Source: Epiperipatus broadwayi (Eukaryota > Onychophora > Udeonychophora > Euonychophora > Peripatidae). From it: a stretch of DNA of 64,000 bases. How positions within the stretch are numbered: position 1 is the stretch's first letter; the number at the start of each line of letters is the position of its first letter. The notes beneath the pieces are model-generated. The model was not told the origin of the DNA. It searched no databases and saw only the letters and a program-made list of their open reading frames with translations. The translations under genes and the position numbers were made by a program. Positions 23,971 to 36,239 of this stretch are shown one piece after another. The stretch lies in contig JAQFVV010006231.1 of assembly GCA_028023455.1 (NCBI GenBank), positions 9,500,036 to 9,564,035 of the forward strand, written 5' to 3'.

Positions 23971-25694
23971 GAGTGGTGCAGCTGACAGTTTGGATGTGGC
24001 GAAAATAGAAATTTGAAAATGGCAACATTTCATCTACAATTTGAGAGGTGGGTGTAAATAATGCAGACTCATGGAAAAGTTAGGTATTGCATGCTGAGTA
24101 TTATATGCTGATTAACAAAATGTTGGACAGGAGGGTGGCAAACAGATTTCTAAGCATCCAGAGGAAATCCCATATAAAGAATTTATACAAATTTTGAGCA
24201 TGTGTTTTGCTCTGAAACTCTCAAAATGGTTAGCATGGTTTAGATTACAAAGCAAAAAGCAATTGCCACAGGAGAAATATGTTGGTTATGATTTAGGAGA
24301 TTGGCCAAATATTGTGATTTAGGACCAAAGATAAATGACTCCATTCTGGAATAATTTTTATACAGTAGGTCTGATGATAATTTCAGAAAAATATCACTTA
24401 GTGATCCAGAGTTAACTTACAACTTGGCCATAGATAAGTACATATAAATGGTGTTTAGAAATTTACGGTGTCTCAGCCTTTGGAAAGAATTTTCTTCAGA
24501 GAAAAATCTAAAGATGTTCAAATTCCCAAAGTATGTAAAAAAAAAAAACATATAAACATGTTACTGTTGTGAAAAAGCTAGACATTTAAAAATAGATTAT
24601 AAGCATAAGGGGAAAAAATGTAGAATTTGTGATCCTAGAGATCATTTGCCATTTTAAAGATAGAGAATCACTCAAGGAAAAAATGGATTACAAATCTGGA
24701 AGAGGTGGAACAAAAGTAATTAGTAATAAAGACTGTAAATAACAAAACTATGGATCATATACCTCTAAAAATATGAGTTTGTGATAAATGTATAACAATG
24801 GAAGTTAACAGTAGAGCAGGTCTGCCCATAATGTCATATAAAGATTGTATTTGAATTATTGAAAGCCATAAAAGAAATTTGTATTAAAAAAAGATAAACA
24901 AGATTGTGACAGATATAAATGGAAATAAGGTTGACATTTGTGGCAAAGTTGAACCCTAGGTGAAGTTCCCTGACATTGCACATAGCAAATAAAAATGTAA
25001 GTCCATTACTGGGTAGAAATTGATTTGAATCTTTTGGCATAAGTGCAAATATATTAAAGATGGTTCATATGGAAACTCTTATGAAAAGAAGATACCCAGA
25101 ACTGCTCAAGCCTGAATTAGTAGAATTAAGAACGAGATCAGTGAAAATGAAATTAATAAGTAATGTGCAACAATATCTCTTAAAGTGTCATTTGCTTTAA
25201 GAAAGAAAGGGGAAAAAACCTTTAATGAACTGGTTGGTAAAGGAATCTTAATACCAATGGAAGATTCACCATAGGCTATGTGAATAGTTAGTTATAGTAA
25301 TTACACCAGATAGAAACCTACACTTATGTGGTTGTTATAGAATTACCATCAATAAATTTATAAAGACAGGATCATATCTGGTACCTAACATCTGTGAAGT
25401 ACTAGCGATGTTGCAAAAATACATCTAAGTGCAACTTTTCACTAGATACCTGTAACAGAAAATAATGTTAACATTGATTACACACAAAGGATTATATAAA
25501 TGCAATGAATTGCTTTTTGGTATTTCAATTGCTTCTAATATTTTCCTGGCAAAATTGGATATATTATTTAGATTCTTGGATGGAGTAATTCTTTATCTGA
25601 ATGACCCTTTGATCATGAGTGCAACAGAATCTGAATTGGAAAAATGGATAGATTAAGACTACTCAAAATTAATGAAGTCAAAAACAAAAATAAA

Positions 25695-25771
25695 TGTTAA
25701 ACAAAACCTTGTACTTTATGTCAATTATATTTGCTGTCTGACTGGTTTTAATTAAACTCTCAGACATAGCA
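25695..25771 (+). repeat. Right LTR-like repeat of the gypsy relic
   Basis: A 77-bp sequence starting TGTTAAACAA and ending CAGACATAGCA. It differs from the left copy by a few substitutions and small indels, so the insertion is not recent. Both copies are preceded by AAATAAA. Confidence 0.7.
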
Positions 25772-27310
25772 TTTATCATGCAACTTCTCTTTTCTTTCAT
25801 TTTTGTACCATTTTATATTATTTTTATGATTGATACAAAATAGAAAATTATTGAACTAATATTTAGTTTAAAAATAAATTCCAAAGCATCTTATTATTTT
25901 TTCATTTAGAAAATATTGTTGTTACATAATGTAACGTCCTGCACATGTTCACATCTCTTAATTAAAAATTTCATCATTCTCACTCAAACTGAATAAAGAC
26001 AATAGCAATTTATAACATAATTGAAAGCATTATCTAAAAAAATCTTATTCTTAATTGCTATTATTGAGGTAGCATTGGACTTCTCAGCATATCATATTTC
26101 TTTATTTGTGTGAATGAATGTTAAGTTCTAGGATAAAGGAAGATTGAGAAACTAGAAAATAATCTATCATGCATAACAATTTACTACTATTTATTTATTT
26201 AACTATAAAAATAACAGAAAAATAAATAAAATCAAATGCACTGTAAATACAAAAAACAAAAGAAGAAACTATATGCTATTCTGTAGAAAGAATGAGCTGA
26301 TAATTATATAAGGTGTCAAAAACCCCCGCATTATTATCACATTTTTCATTCACTTTCTCACTATAAATAAATATATTAATAAAATTTCCATACTCAACTT
26401 GTTAAATATATAAAAAGTTAATTAACTAAATGCTTTTTTTAAATATGACTTTTTTAAAATATAAAAAAGATGTAGCACTTAATTAAGTTGCATAAATTAT
26501 TCAAAAATAAATAAGAAAAACTTTATTTTGAAAAAATTTAAAATAAAAATCCAGCTTCATTATTGCACAAGTACTTACTATTTTAATTTTACATTTTAAT
26601 TACTATTATAATGGTTGACGGAATCTCACAAACCTATGTGCCATGCCAGGGCACCACTAAACTATTCAAACCTAAAAAATTTATAAAGATGGCAGTTACA
26701 TACGGGTGAGGTTCAACTTTTATCTAACCAAAAGCCCCAGTCACTAGCTCATGGAGAAGCTGAGCTTAAAATATCACACTATATTTAAAATTTCTAGATC
26801 TTGATTTTTAAAATATTATTAATATATATAATAAGTTACCGCCAAAATTTAATTAAACAAAACATTTTATTATGCACACACATACATTAATACAAACATC
26901 TGAAGATTAAATTAACTATTAAAGATATTTGATTTAAATTAGATGCACGTATGGGTATTCAATAGATTTAATACAATTTTAATATTTTGCTAAGCATAAA
27001 TACACTACATAGAATACACATATAACTAACCCAATCCTTTTTAATTTTAAGTTAAAATTTCACATTTAAACCAATGCCATCTTATTGATACACTGATGTG
27101 ACCAATGCAAAATGAGATTGTTAACAAAACACAATCATGCTGACAGTAATTTACACCTGTAGCATGATATGATTAAAAAAATAATGAATCATGGTGGGAA
27201 GGAATGAGCATCTTCCCCATGATCATTAATAAATTTCATCAACAGACAGGAATGATCCACTGCTCAATTGGTGATACAAAAACAAAATCATTTGAAATAT
27301 ATATATATAT
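25772..27310. other. AT-rich non-coding DNA
   Basis: Mostly simple AT sequence. The segment 26615-26770 is less AT-rich (CCATGCCAGGGCACCACTAA) and may be part of an unidentified repeat. The last bases are a short (TA)n run next to the Penelope palindrome. Confidence 0.5.
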
Positions 27311-28538
27311 ATATAATCAAAACTACTCCAAATCCAAAATTAAACCAGACCAGCATAAAAATAATATAAAACACACAACCTAAGGTTTCACCACTACAAG
27401 CAGACTTCTCAAGTGTAAAGAACTACAAAAACTACCCACAAATCCATTCACCTCCCACCCACCCTTAATATTAAAAGAACTCTTAAATAAGTTAATTGCT
27501 TCACAATAATAAATTTTCAATAATAAAGACTCTTTAATTCTTCTTTTGATTTCATTTCTCTCAAAGAGGTCAACCTTAGCTTTATCAAAATCAATAGTGT
27601 GGCCTGTATCTTTTTCATGGACATACAAAGCAGAACTAAGATATCTATTTTTAACTCTACTTTTATGAACCTTTATTCTTTCATTTAAACTCAAACTACT
27701 CTGACCTATGTAAACCTTCTTACAAAATAAACAAGGAATAAAATATACTACACCAGGAATAGTCTTTCTATCAAAAACTTCTTTTGTATTATTTAATAAA
27801 TTATTCAATGTAAAACCCCTTTTCCAAGCAATTTTCTTATTTCCAAACAATATACTATTTCTACACACACTTTTATAAGAAGACAATTTAAATGGCAAAG
27901 AAATAAAGTCATATTTTTCTTTAACCTTTACATCCTTACAAATATTACTATTAAATAAAATACTTTTAACAAAATTTATCAGAGTATCCAACACTCGAGT
28001 AATCTTTATAAAATTGATATTTCTGAAACAAAGCAACCCCACTAGAATTATTTAATTTAATATTTCTATGACAATAATTCCTTAAAGCAGCTACTTTATG
28101 AGATACAGACTGATAGTTATCAGGTTTAATTATAGATCTTAATTCTTTACTTTTAACTAAATGACTGCACAATAAACAATTAGTTTCTAAATTTCTAATC
28201 GCCAAAAGATCTAAAAATTTTAACTTACCAAAATCTAACCCCACTCCTTCTAACACAAATTTTATAGAAGGATCAAAACAATTAAACTCATTTACAAATT
28301 CCTCCAATTTATCATTCTCAACTACAAATAAACAATCATCAACATATCTGACAAATAATTTTACATATAAACAATTCTTTTTAATAATAATTTCCTCTTC
28401 CATAAAACTAATATAAACTGAACATACTAAAGGAGAAATAATATAACCTATTATCCAACCTTCCTTAATCTTATAAAAATTACCTTTAATAAGTAAAATA
28501 CATAGAATCTTCCAATAACAAAAGCAAATCTTTAATTA
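27311..28538 (-). pseudogene. Penelope-like element, left arm of a palindrome
   Basis: Reads leftward. Visible in order are the RT region FYKIKEGWIIGYIISPLV, then RYVDDCLFVVENDKLEEF with the catalytic YVDD, a long RT C-terminal region, and the GIY-YIG nuclease start GVVYFIPCLFCKKVYIGQSS, followed by HEKDTGHTIDF. One extra T near 27970 shifts the frame between the RT and nuclease parts, so the protein is broken. The 5' part of the RT is missing; the copy begins at the same point as the right arm. Its 3' end lacks a 25-bp segment present near 29685-29710. The family is distinct from the element at 3914-5488. Confidence 0.92.
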
Positions 28539-28578
28539 CCTTAATTTTATTTTTTGATAAAGAACTTTTCTTAATCAA
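28539..28578. other. 40-bp spacer at the centre of the Penelope palindrome
   Basis: The only unpaired sequence between the two arms. It contains a short internal TTGAT...ATCAA pair and is T-rich. Confidence 0.9.
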
Positions 28579-29830
28579 TAATTAAAGATTTGCTTTTGTT
28601 ATTGGAAGATTCTATGTATTTTACTTATTAAAGGTAATTTTTATAAGATTAAGGAAGGTTGGATAATAGGTTATATTATTTCTCCTTTAGTATGTTCAGT
28701 TTATATTAGTTTTATGGAAGAGGAAATTATTATTAAAAAGAATTGTTTATATGTAAAATTATTTGTCAGATATGTTGATGATTTTATTTGTAGTTGAGAA
28801 TGATAAATTGGAGGAATTTGTAAATGAGTTTAATTGTTTTGATCCTTCTATAAAATTTGTGTTAGAAGGAGGGGAGTTAGATTTTGGTAACTTAAATTTT
28901 GTAGATCTTTTGGTGATTAGAAATGTAGAAACCAATTGTTTATTGTGCAGTCATTTAGTTAAAAGTAAAGAATTAAGATCTATAATTAAACCTGATAACT
29001 ATCAGTCTGTATCTCATAAAGTAGCTGCTTTAAGAAATTATTGTCATAGAAATATTAAATTAAATAATTCTAGTGGAGTTGCTTTGTTTCAGAAATATCA
29101 ATTTTATAAAGATTACTTGAGTGTTGGATACTCTGATAAATTTGTTAAAACTATTTTATTTAATAGTAATATTTGTAAGGATGTAAAGGTTAAAGAAAAA
29201 TATGATTTTATTTCTTTGCTATTTAAATTGTCTTCTTATAAAATTGTGTGTAGAAATAGTATATTGTTTGGAAATAAGAAAATTACTTGGAAAAGGGGTG
29301 TTACATTGAATAATTTATTAAATAATACAAAAGAAGTTTTTGATAGAAAGACTATTCCTGGTGTAGTATATTTTATTCCTTGTTTATTTTGTAAGAAGGT
29401 TTACATAGGTCAGAGTAGTTTGAGTTTAAATAAAAGAATAAAGGTTCATAAAAGTAGAGTTAAAAATAGATATCTTAGTTCTGCTTTGTATGTCCATGAA
29501 AAAGATACAGGCCACACTATTGATTTTGATGAAGCTAAGGTTGTCTTCTTTGGAGAAATGAAATCAAAAGAAGAATTAAAGAGTCTTTATTATAGAAAAT
29601 TTATTATTCTGAAGCAATTAACTTATTTAAGAGTTCTTTTAATATTAAGGGTGGATGGGAAGTGAATGGATTTGTGGGTAGTTTTTAATATTATATATAT
29701 TGTGTAGTTTTTGTAGTTCTTTACACTTGAGAAGTCTGCTTGTAGCAGTGAAACCTTAGGTTGTGTGTTTTATATTATTTTTATGCTGGTCTGGTTTAAT
29801 TTTGGATTTGGGGTAGTTTTGATTTTATAT
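28579..29830 (+). pseudogene. Penelope-like element, right arm of a palindrome
   Basis: Mirror copy of 27311-28538, a few percent diverged. A 2-bp deletion right after the YVDD codons (about 28783) shifts the frame. The RT C-terminal and nuclease portions are then open from 28763 to 29665 as about 300 codons, including GVVYFIPCLFCKKVYIGQSS. A further change near 29548 disrupts the end of the nuclease. Because the two arms carry different lesions, they decayed independently after the inversion or double insertion. The arm ends beside a long (TA)n tract. Confidence 0.92.
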
Positions 29831-29861
29831 TGACTACTTTAGCTTTATGCTTGTAATGTTT

Positions 29862-29864
<3 letters not shown>

Positions 29865-29932
<68 letters not shown>
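29865..29932. repeat. (TA)n microsatellite
   Basis: About 68 bases of alternating T and A just beyond the right Penelope arm. A shorter (TA)n run also flanks the left arm at about 27297-27314. Confidence 0.95.
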
Positions 29933-29934
<2 letters not shown>

Positions 29935-31616
29935 ATGCTTACTATAAAAGGTGATAGTGGTCTTTGCCGGTTAACTATCCCAACCAGAGTATAAGAAAAT
30001 CAATAGCATATGAAATAAGTCTATGACTATTGACATGATGGCTAACATTTTGGCCATGCATTCAGATGGGTATTATGTCCTGTATGCAACACAAGACAAC
30101 AAGTATACTATGCACCTATCCAGATTACATTGACATAAAACATCCATACATCTCTCTACCAGCACTGATTCAACTACGAAACAATCAGTCCAAAATTAAT
30201 ACACCTAAACTAATATAATCTTACGAATCTATGCAGCCATTTACACTAATTTTTAAAGTTATTAATTTAAAAGAAATGTATGGGAATGGAAATAATAATA
30301 GCAATAGCAAACATATGAAAAAAAATTTATATTACTGCTTAATCAGATAAGAGACTTTATGAGTTAGGTACCGTTTAGGTTTAGTATTTTAGAAGTTCTT
30401 ATTTTAGATAATTAAAGTTCATATTTCATTTAAGATAAAAGTTCATATTTCCATGGCTGTAGGTTTATTGAGTCCGTCTTGGCAGTCCATGATGCATCAC
30501 ACAACTCCAATTGAAGTCCATTTAATATTAATATTGTTTTCGGGAAGATCAGCCATCGTTTGCTGCTTTTTGGGATCACTCTGGAGGCCTCCTCAGCTGG
30601 TGCAAATACACAAAACTAATTTATTAGCTGATCCCTATGTTTTGGAGGTCTGCAATGCATGTAAAAATGTTTAAATAACATGCAATCAGCAAGAGCAATC
30701 CAAATATAGCAAAAGTTTTTCTCTTTTTATATCATTTTGAATTTCTTGTCATCGAATTCCAGGATCGATCTTGCCTGGCTTGGTGTTGCTCTCATTGACG
30801 ATGATGACTTTTTCTCTGTGTGTTCATTTCCATCGTTATTGGCCAGCTTGCTTTAGAGCGGGAATTCAAAATTTTATCAGTAGTATTTTTTAATTTATCC
30901 CTTATTTGACTTAATAATTGGTTACAAGCCCAGGGGCCTGTTTGCTATTACGACATTATAGAAAATCATTTCCATCCTAAGATGAAAAATAAGTAATTAA
31001 CAGCTTTTTAAAAAATTCTTTTATATTAAAATCAATCTTATTTTTTAACTTTAAATAATTATATAATTAGTTTGTCATCTGGGCATTATATATATTAATT
31101 TAAATAAAATTTGTATTAATTTTTTTTACTATAAATTTCTATTTGAGGGTGATTTTATTTCTAGATCATTTCCACTTTTATTTGAAAGTGATGTAATTGG
31201 CATATATGTATATCGTTACACTATGTTAAATTAAAAATATACAGAGATAATGTCAAATTTCATTTATCAGTTAAACAAATGTTAAATGAAAATAGATGAA
31301 ATTTTAATTTGCATTAGTAGTTAAAAAAAACAAACTTTTAATTATATAAGTTATATTTAGATGTCCATAGTGTATAGGATTCAACTAATTTGCACAACAA
31401 AATTAAGTTCTATACCATAATAAGTTTTTTTTACCTTATATCTCATGAATAATTAAAACAAATGTAAAATAAATGTATAATTTTATATATTATTTTTAAA
31501 TTAATTTTAAAAATTAAAGCAAATGATTTAATGATTCAAATATTTAGCCACTGTAATTTTTTTTTTGTATAACTACTAACAGTAAAATATATTTAATATT
31601 CTACAATTTAATTAAA
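29933..31616. other. Non-coding DNA with a less AT-rich island at 30430-30900
   Basis: The island holds two blocks, about 30470-30660 and 30760-30870, with G+C well above the surroundings (CTCTGGAGGCCTCCTCAGCT, CAGGATCGATCTTGCCTGGC). A 73-codon frame at 30453-30674 does not resemble a family I know. It could be an old exon, a gene-promoter remnant or a repeat. The rest is AT-rich and unstructured. Confidence 0.4.
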
Positions 31617-32093
31617 TTAAAGAAAAAAAAATTTCCGTAGCAATAATTCAATGTGTAGTTTCAATGGATTGTGATGTGTTCGTTCCATTTCAAGACAGAG
31701 ATTTGGAAGGTGAGGAAATAACTCACTCAAGCTATTAATATGTAATGATTCTAATATATTTCCACAATTTGATTTTGAATTTAAGTTATTACAAGAGATA
31801 CTATTATCTGCATCTAGATTACTGAGCCAAAAAATTTCATAATATAATTTATGGTAAGACTGAAGAAAGAATGAAATGGAGAGATGCATATTAGTATCTG
31901 GAAATAGTTGATCTTGTTTACATAATTTAGCAATCAGTCTTGGCATTAGAGAAGGCAGAATATGTAATCTATCAAGAATTTCTTGAGACTACAAAAATTG
32001 TATCAGCAGTGTAATCAAATTGGATTCATATTCCTTTCTCCAAATCCTTGAAGACTCCACAACGTCACATAAATGGCACTTTTGGTCTGCCAT
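31617..32093 (-). pseudogene. Unrecognised coding relic with one in-frame stop
   Basis: Starting at an ATG at 32093 in a good context (CCAACATGG), a 158-codon frame runs to a TAA at 31617, broken only by one TAG at 31989-31991. The product begins MADQKCHLCDVVESSRIWRK. After the stop it has a helical, leucine-rich character (LDRLHILPSLMPRLIAKLC, then ILESLHINSLSELFPHLPNL). A CAG-to-TAG or TGG-to-TAG change would explain the stop; alternatively TTTTTGTAG could be a 3' splice acceptor, making the downstream part an exon. Codon use and amino-acid variety are far above the AT-rich background. I do not recognise the family. A processed pseudogene or a captured exon are both possible. Confidence 0.55.
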
Positions 32094-34569
32094 GTTGGCA
32101 CTAACTCTTGATAAGTTTAAATAGACAAATATAATTGGCTTGCAGGTCTTTTATAATGGGTTAATGACCAGATATTTAAATTCATGTAGAATGTAAATCC
32201 CTCCACCCATCTGAGAATTTCCAAGGTATTTTATCATGTTATTATGATTGCCTGCTCACAATTGTGTATCAGGCTGACCACAAAACAAAAATCATTATTG
32301 GAATATGGAAGTAATTCAGACTAACCAGTACCAAGGCAACTTCTTAAGCAACATTATATTAAAAATTACCATTTTGAAACCTGTAAAATTATAATTATGA
32401 TTTCAAGGTAACTCGCAAAGATCTTTATATTCTAGTACCCATATCAGAAAAATATTTAAATAATATAGTCTCATTTAATTATTCAACTGTCTATTTAAAA
32501 TTAAATTTAAAAAAATCAAATGGCTTATTGCTGGAGAATTTGAAAAAAATTTGAAAGCTGAAGTGACAGCTGAGCTGGGATCAATGGGCTTTGAACTCTA
32601 CTCTGACATTTTACCACCACTCTAAATTATATAAGGCAGATTAAAATTGTATTAGTTATTAACATTAAATATACTTTTATATATAGAAATTATATTATAA
32701 ATTTTGCAGCACTTATATAGATTTTAAAATATCAAATAATAGTAGGGAAAAACATTAATAATTACATTAGAAGCAAGGTTCAGTAATTTCTGTAAAATCA
32801 TATATTTTAACAATTCAAAATTAATACCTGAGGAATAAATGACAACAACATTAATAGAAAATAAAAGAGATTTAGAAAAAAATATTACATACTAGATTAA
32901 AAATGTGATAATTATAACATCATCAAGTTATGGCAATGTGCTGGATTGATATTAAATTTGTTAATTTTATTTTGACTGTCAATTAAATAATAGATAAAAT
33001 GATAGTCTTTAAGTAATGGCTTCTTGACTACTATACTCCTCTCCCCCCTTTCTATAGAATAACAAAGAAGCACTTACCCATCAGCTTGCCAATTGCTAAG
33101 CAATGAAGGCTTTATCAGTTTTTCTAGTTTTTTACTCTTTTAGTTAAGAATAACTAGATACCTATTTTCAACCAATATTGGATGGATAATGAAATTGAAT
33201 GTGGGCTAGTTAACTAAAAAAACAACAACAAAACACCCACCTAATTAATTGGAACTTAAAAAATTCCAAATTTATTACAATTAGATTACCTCAGACAATA
33301 GACATGGCATGATCAAACCAGCATACTTCAGACATTTTACTTTACACATAAAATTTAATATGAACCTTAGCAGTTATGCAACTCTCAACTTGTTTTTTCA
33401 CTTAATTTATAGCACATTCTACATGGAGTAGTTTTATAATGTTTCTATTGAAAATTAAAACCTCAAGTAAGCAATGAAGAAGCAAGCTTTTTATATAGAA
33501 TAAAGATCAAAAATATACAGTGCTTATTGTAAAAGAATAATAGTTTAAAGATTAAAAAAACCCACTCATGGCTGTTGCATTGTTTTTCTTTTTTTTGCAA
33601 AGTTTTTTTTTTTTTTAGTTGAAAAATTGCTAACATAATTTATTTTCTAGTTTAAAAAAATCCTTTGTTGTTCAATTAAGAAAGCTGAAACCCAATATCA
33701 GATATAAATCTAGAGAAGTTTGTTGCTTGTTATTTTAGCTAAAATATGATATAGATTTGGGATGGCTAACTTGTTACATATGGGAAAAGGAGTGCATTGT
33801 AGAATTAAAATAGGCACATTGAATCTCTGATCATAAAAATAATAAGGTTAGATCTTATAAAATAATATTACAATCAAAAAATTTATAAAAAAAAGTTCAA
33901 ATTTAGTGAGAACTAAAAAAGAGATTTTTATTTTGGGTTCCCTCTGTAAATACATGTTTAGTCTAATCTTGATATACCTAATCCAGAAAAAGTTCTTAAC
34001 AGTTTTTATTTTTTATCTTGTGAATGACATTTCTTATTTTGTTGAGTTGCTTTATTCATCCTTCATAAACTTTGCAGTTTCATTCTTATTGTTTTCTTTA
34101 AGAAACATCACAAGTTTGATGAAAGAAAAACACTTAAATGCCTCATTAAAAGGACCAATGTTTATATTAAAATTTTTTTTGAATAGCATTATATATTGTT
34201 ATATTGTAAAAAAACAAACAAAAAGCAAATATTACTTACTTTATTAATATATTTTAATCAAAATTGAATAGGATCTGAACTCAGGTATAAAGAACTGTAA
34301 AATGTTGGCCAATTCTGTTATAGATCCTATTTTTAATGACTGGTAAAACCTGATTAGATAATATTTTCTCAACTTTGAAAATGCTTAAAGGTCATATGAC
34401 ATCCATGATATTATCATTTGTATTTTACATTTATTTCAAAATATAAGAAACAAATCAGAAATAAAACTATCATTCATCAGCAAACTTACAAAATAAGTGC
34501 AGACAAAAAACAAACAACAAAGAACAAAAAATTTTTAGTCATAGAAATTTTAGTGGCTAGTATATAAAC
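32094..34569. other. AT-rich non-coding DNA, nothing firmly recognised
   Basis: Segments at 32120-32340 and 32540-32625 are more complex and may be unnamed SINE-like repeats. A T run lies at about 33605-33617. The frame at 33906-34247 is T-rich low-complexity sequence without family features. Confidence 0.45.
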
Positions 34570-34874
34570 CAGGGGTCCCCAACCCTATGCCCGTGGGCAC
34601 CATGGCGCCTGCAGACCATTTTACGTGTGCCCACCGCTATCCGAACATGATAAAAAATTATCTGATACAAATAAATTTAATTTTTAAGATTTCTTATAAA
34701 TTATTGTATTATATTGTAATCAAATTGTAGGTCATACTATACTTTTACAGCATAAAAGGGTCTATCATTAACAATATCCAACTATAAATTTACATTGAAA
34801 AAAATAAATGGTGCCCACCACCTGGCCAGTATTATAGAATGTGCTCTTAAGTGCAAAAAGGTTGGGGACTGCTG
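34570..34874 (+). mobile_element. Non-autonomous hAT transposon (MITE), copy 2
   Basis: The 305-bp element begins CAGGGGTCCCCAACC and ends GGTTGGGGACTGCTG. It is flanked by a perfect 8-bp duplication ATATAAAC (34562-34569 and 34875-34882). The interior is the reverse complement of copy 1 at 10733-11016 with scattered changes. The perfect target duplications at both copies show they inserted independently by transposition. Confidence 0.94.
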
Positions 34875-34924
34875 ATATAAACCAATCCCTAAAATACTAA
34901 CACACTAACACAAAATAATGTTAA

Positions 34925-35235
34925 AAAAAAAAGGAATATGAAAATATATAAAAGAATCCATTAAGTAGAATTGAATATCTAGAGTTTTGTAAAATGGTAC
35001 AAAAAAGAGTTAGTAATAATATAAAAATATGATTGTAATTTGGTAAAGAAATCTACAAAAATTATTTCTGATAAGATAAAACTATTACTAAAAAGAAAGA
35101 TGATAACATGGAATCTATAGAAAAGTTCTATTAAGAATTATATAGTTATAAATAATAATAAAACAAAGTATTTCCTACAGTTATTACAACTTTTGAACTG
35201 CTACATTTTAAATGAATAAGTGAGTCATACAATTA
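34925..35235 (+). pseudogene. RTE fragment covering the linker upstream of the RT
   Basis: Collinear with 62040-62345 of the longer copy: IEYLEFCKMV-like coding, then the KKKDDN(I/M)ESIEKFY region, then an ELLNE..SHTI-like end that precedes the RT. It stops abruptly at about 35235. Heavily decayed. Confidence 0.6.
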
Positions 35236-35556
35236 AAAAAATAAAAATAATTTCATAAGTTTACATTACATGTCATCTAATATACTTATTATCAAATTGA
35301 TTTTTCATTAATAATCCCATATTGAAACTTTATCCTTCAATTTGGCATACATATATATTTAGACTTTTGAATTTTTAGTTCTGATAAAACTACAAGCTAG
35401 TTTCTAAATTGAAAATCACAATATTACTAGATAAATCATTTGATGTAATCTCTAAAATATTATAAATAAAAAAAAAAGAAAACGAACGGTTATTATTATA
35501 AGTGAATTTTGTGGCTTCTTGATATAGTTTTTTTTCTTTCTTAGATAAAATAATTC

Positions 35557-35690
35557 TTTTGCTAGATATATTAATATCACTTGATAATAATTTGATATTG
35601 AAAGTCCAAATTAATCATTAATTTCGTTTGCTAGGTATATTAGTATCACTTGATAATAATTTGGTATTGAAAGTCCAAATTAATCATTAG
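35557..35690 (+). repeat. Two-unit tandem repeat, 69-bp period
   Basis: Units start at 35558 and 35627 with TTTGCTAG and share ATCACTTGATAATAATTTG and GAAAGTCCAAATTAATCATT. They differ at only a few positions. Confidence 0.9.
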
Positions 35691-35796
35691 AATAATAATT
35701 TCATCAATACATTTAAATTAATTTTAATTTAAATATATATAATGAACAAATATGAAATATAAAAATTATTTAGTCATAATTTTATTATACACATAT

Positions 35797-35987
35797 AATT
35801 AATATAATAATTAATCTAAATAAGATTGTTTCTGGAACAAACAACTATTATAATTATTAAGCTGGCTTTCATTTCTTATTGAGATCTATTTAAGATGGTC
35901 TCCATAAGAGATGAAAGCCGTTTGATAATTAAATAATTATAATTAGTTGTTTGTTTCAATTTTATTTAGAATGATTATTATATTAAC
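35797..35987. mobile_element. Hairpin (foldback) MITE-like element
   Basis: Two arms of about 88 bp (about 35797-35886 and 35895-35987) are imperfect reverse complements, including GGCTTTCATTTCTTA against its mirror and AACAAACAACTA against its mirror. The loop is under 10 bases. No coding capacity. Mismatches show it is older than the perfect hairpins at 20248 and 51245. Confidence 0.8.
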
Positions 35988-36059
35988 TTTAATTTAATAC
36001 TATTGCCTACTATGCTAAACGATTAAAGCCAATATAACATTCTTTTTTTTTTTTTTTTA

Positions 36060-36239
36060 CAAATTTATTCTATGGTGTGACATAAATAAGCTAAATTATA
36101 CATTATATTTACATAAATATATAGAAGGCCTTATTAAAATAGTAATGTAATTTGTAAGTGTTAAAAATTGGTAATTAATTATTATTATTTATTTGAATGT
36201 ATATCATTTATATCATTTCATTAATGATTATTTTAAAGA
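36060..36239. other. AT-rich non-coding DNA
   Basis: Follows a T run at about 36042-36059. Nothing recognised. Confidence 0.5.

Larger units (their letters stand above)
23891..25771 (+). mobile_element. Decayed Ty3/gypsy-type LTR retrotransposon
   Basis: Between two similar LTR-like ends lie broken gag and pol remnants in the expected order. A CCHC-knuckle-like pair is visible around 24553-24650 (CYCCEKARHLKIDYKH, then CRICDPRDHLPF). About 25195-25300 reads like the start of a gypsy RT (NELVGKGILIPMEDSP). A further open piece at 25465-25656 carries THKGLYKCNELLFGISIASN and DGVILYLNDPLIM, where the second catalytic aspartate of the usual YxDD is an asparagine. RNase H and integrase are absent. 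Stops and deletions make the copy inactive; the family resembles K02A2.6-like gypsy elements of invertebrates. Confidence 0.82.

Noticed and set aside
24370-24385. CTGATGA cores elsewhere (for example 24370, 44512, 54531) as hammerhead ribozymes
   Set aside because: None is followed by a stem and GAAA at the right distance.
33906-34247. 113-codon frame with apparent membrane segments
   Set aside because: The hydrophobic character comes from T-rich codons in AT-rich DNA, with no family resemblance or splice context.
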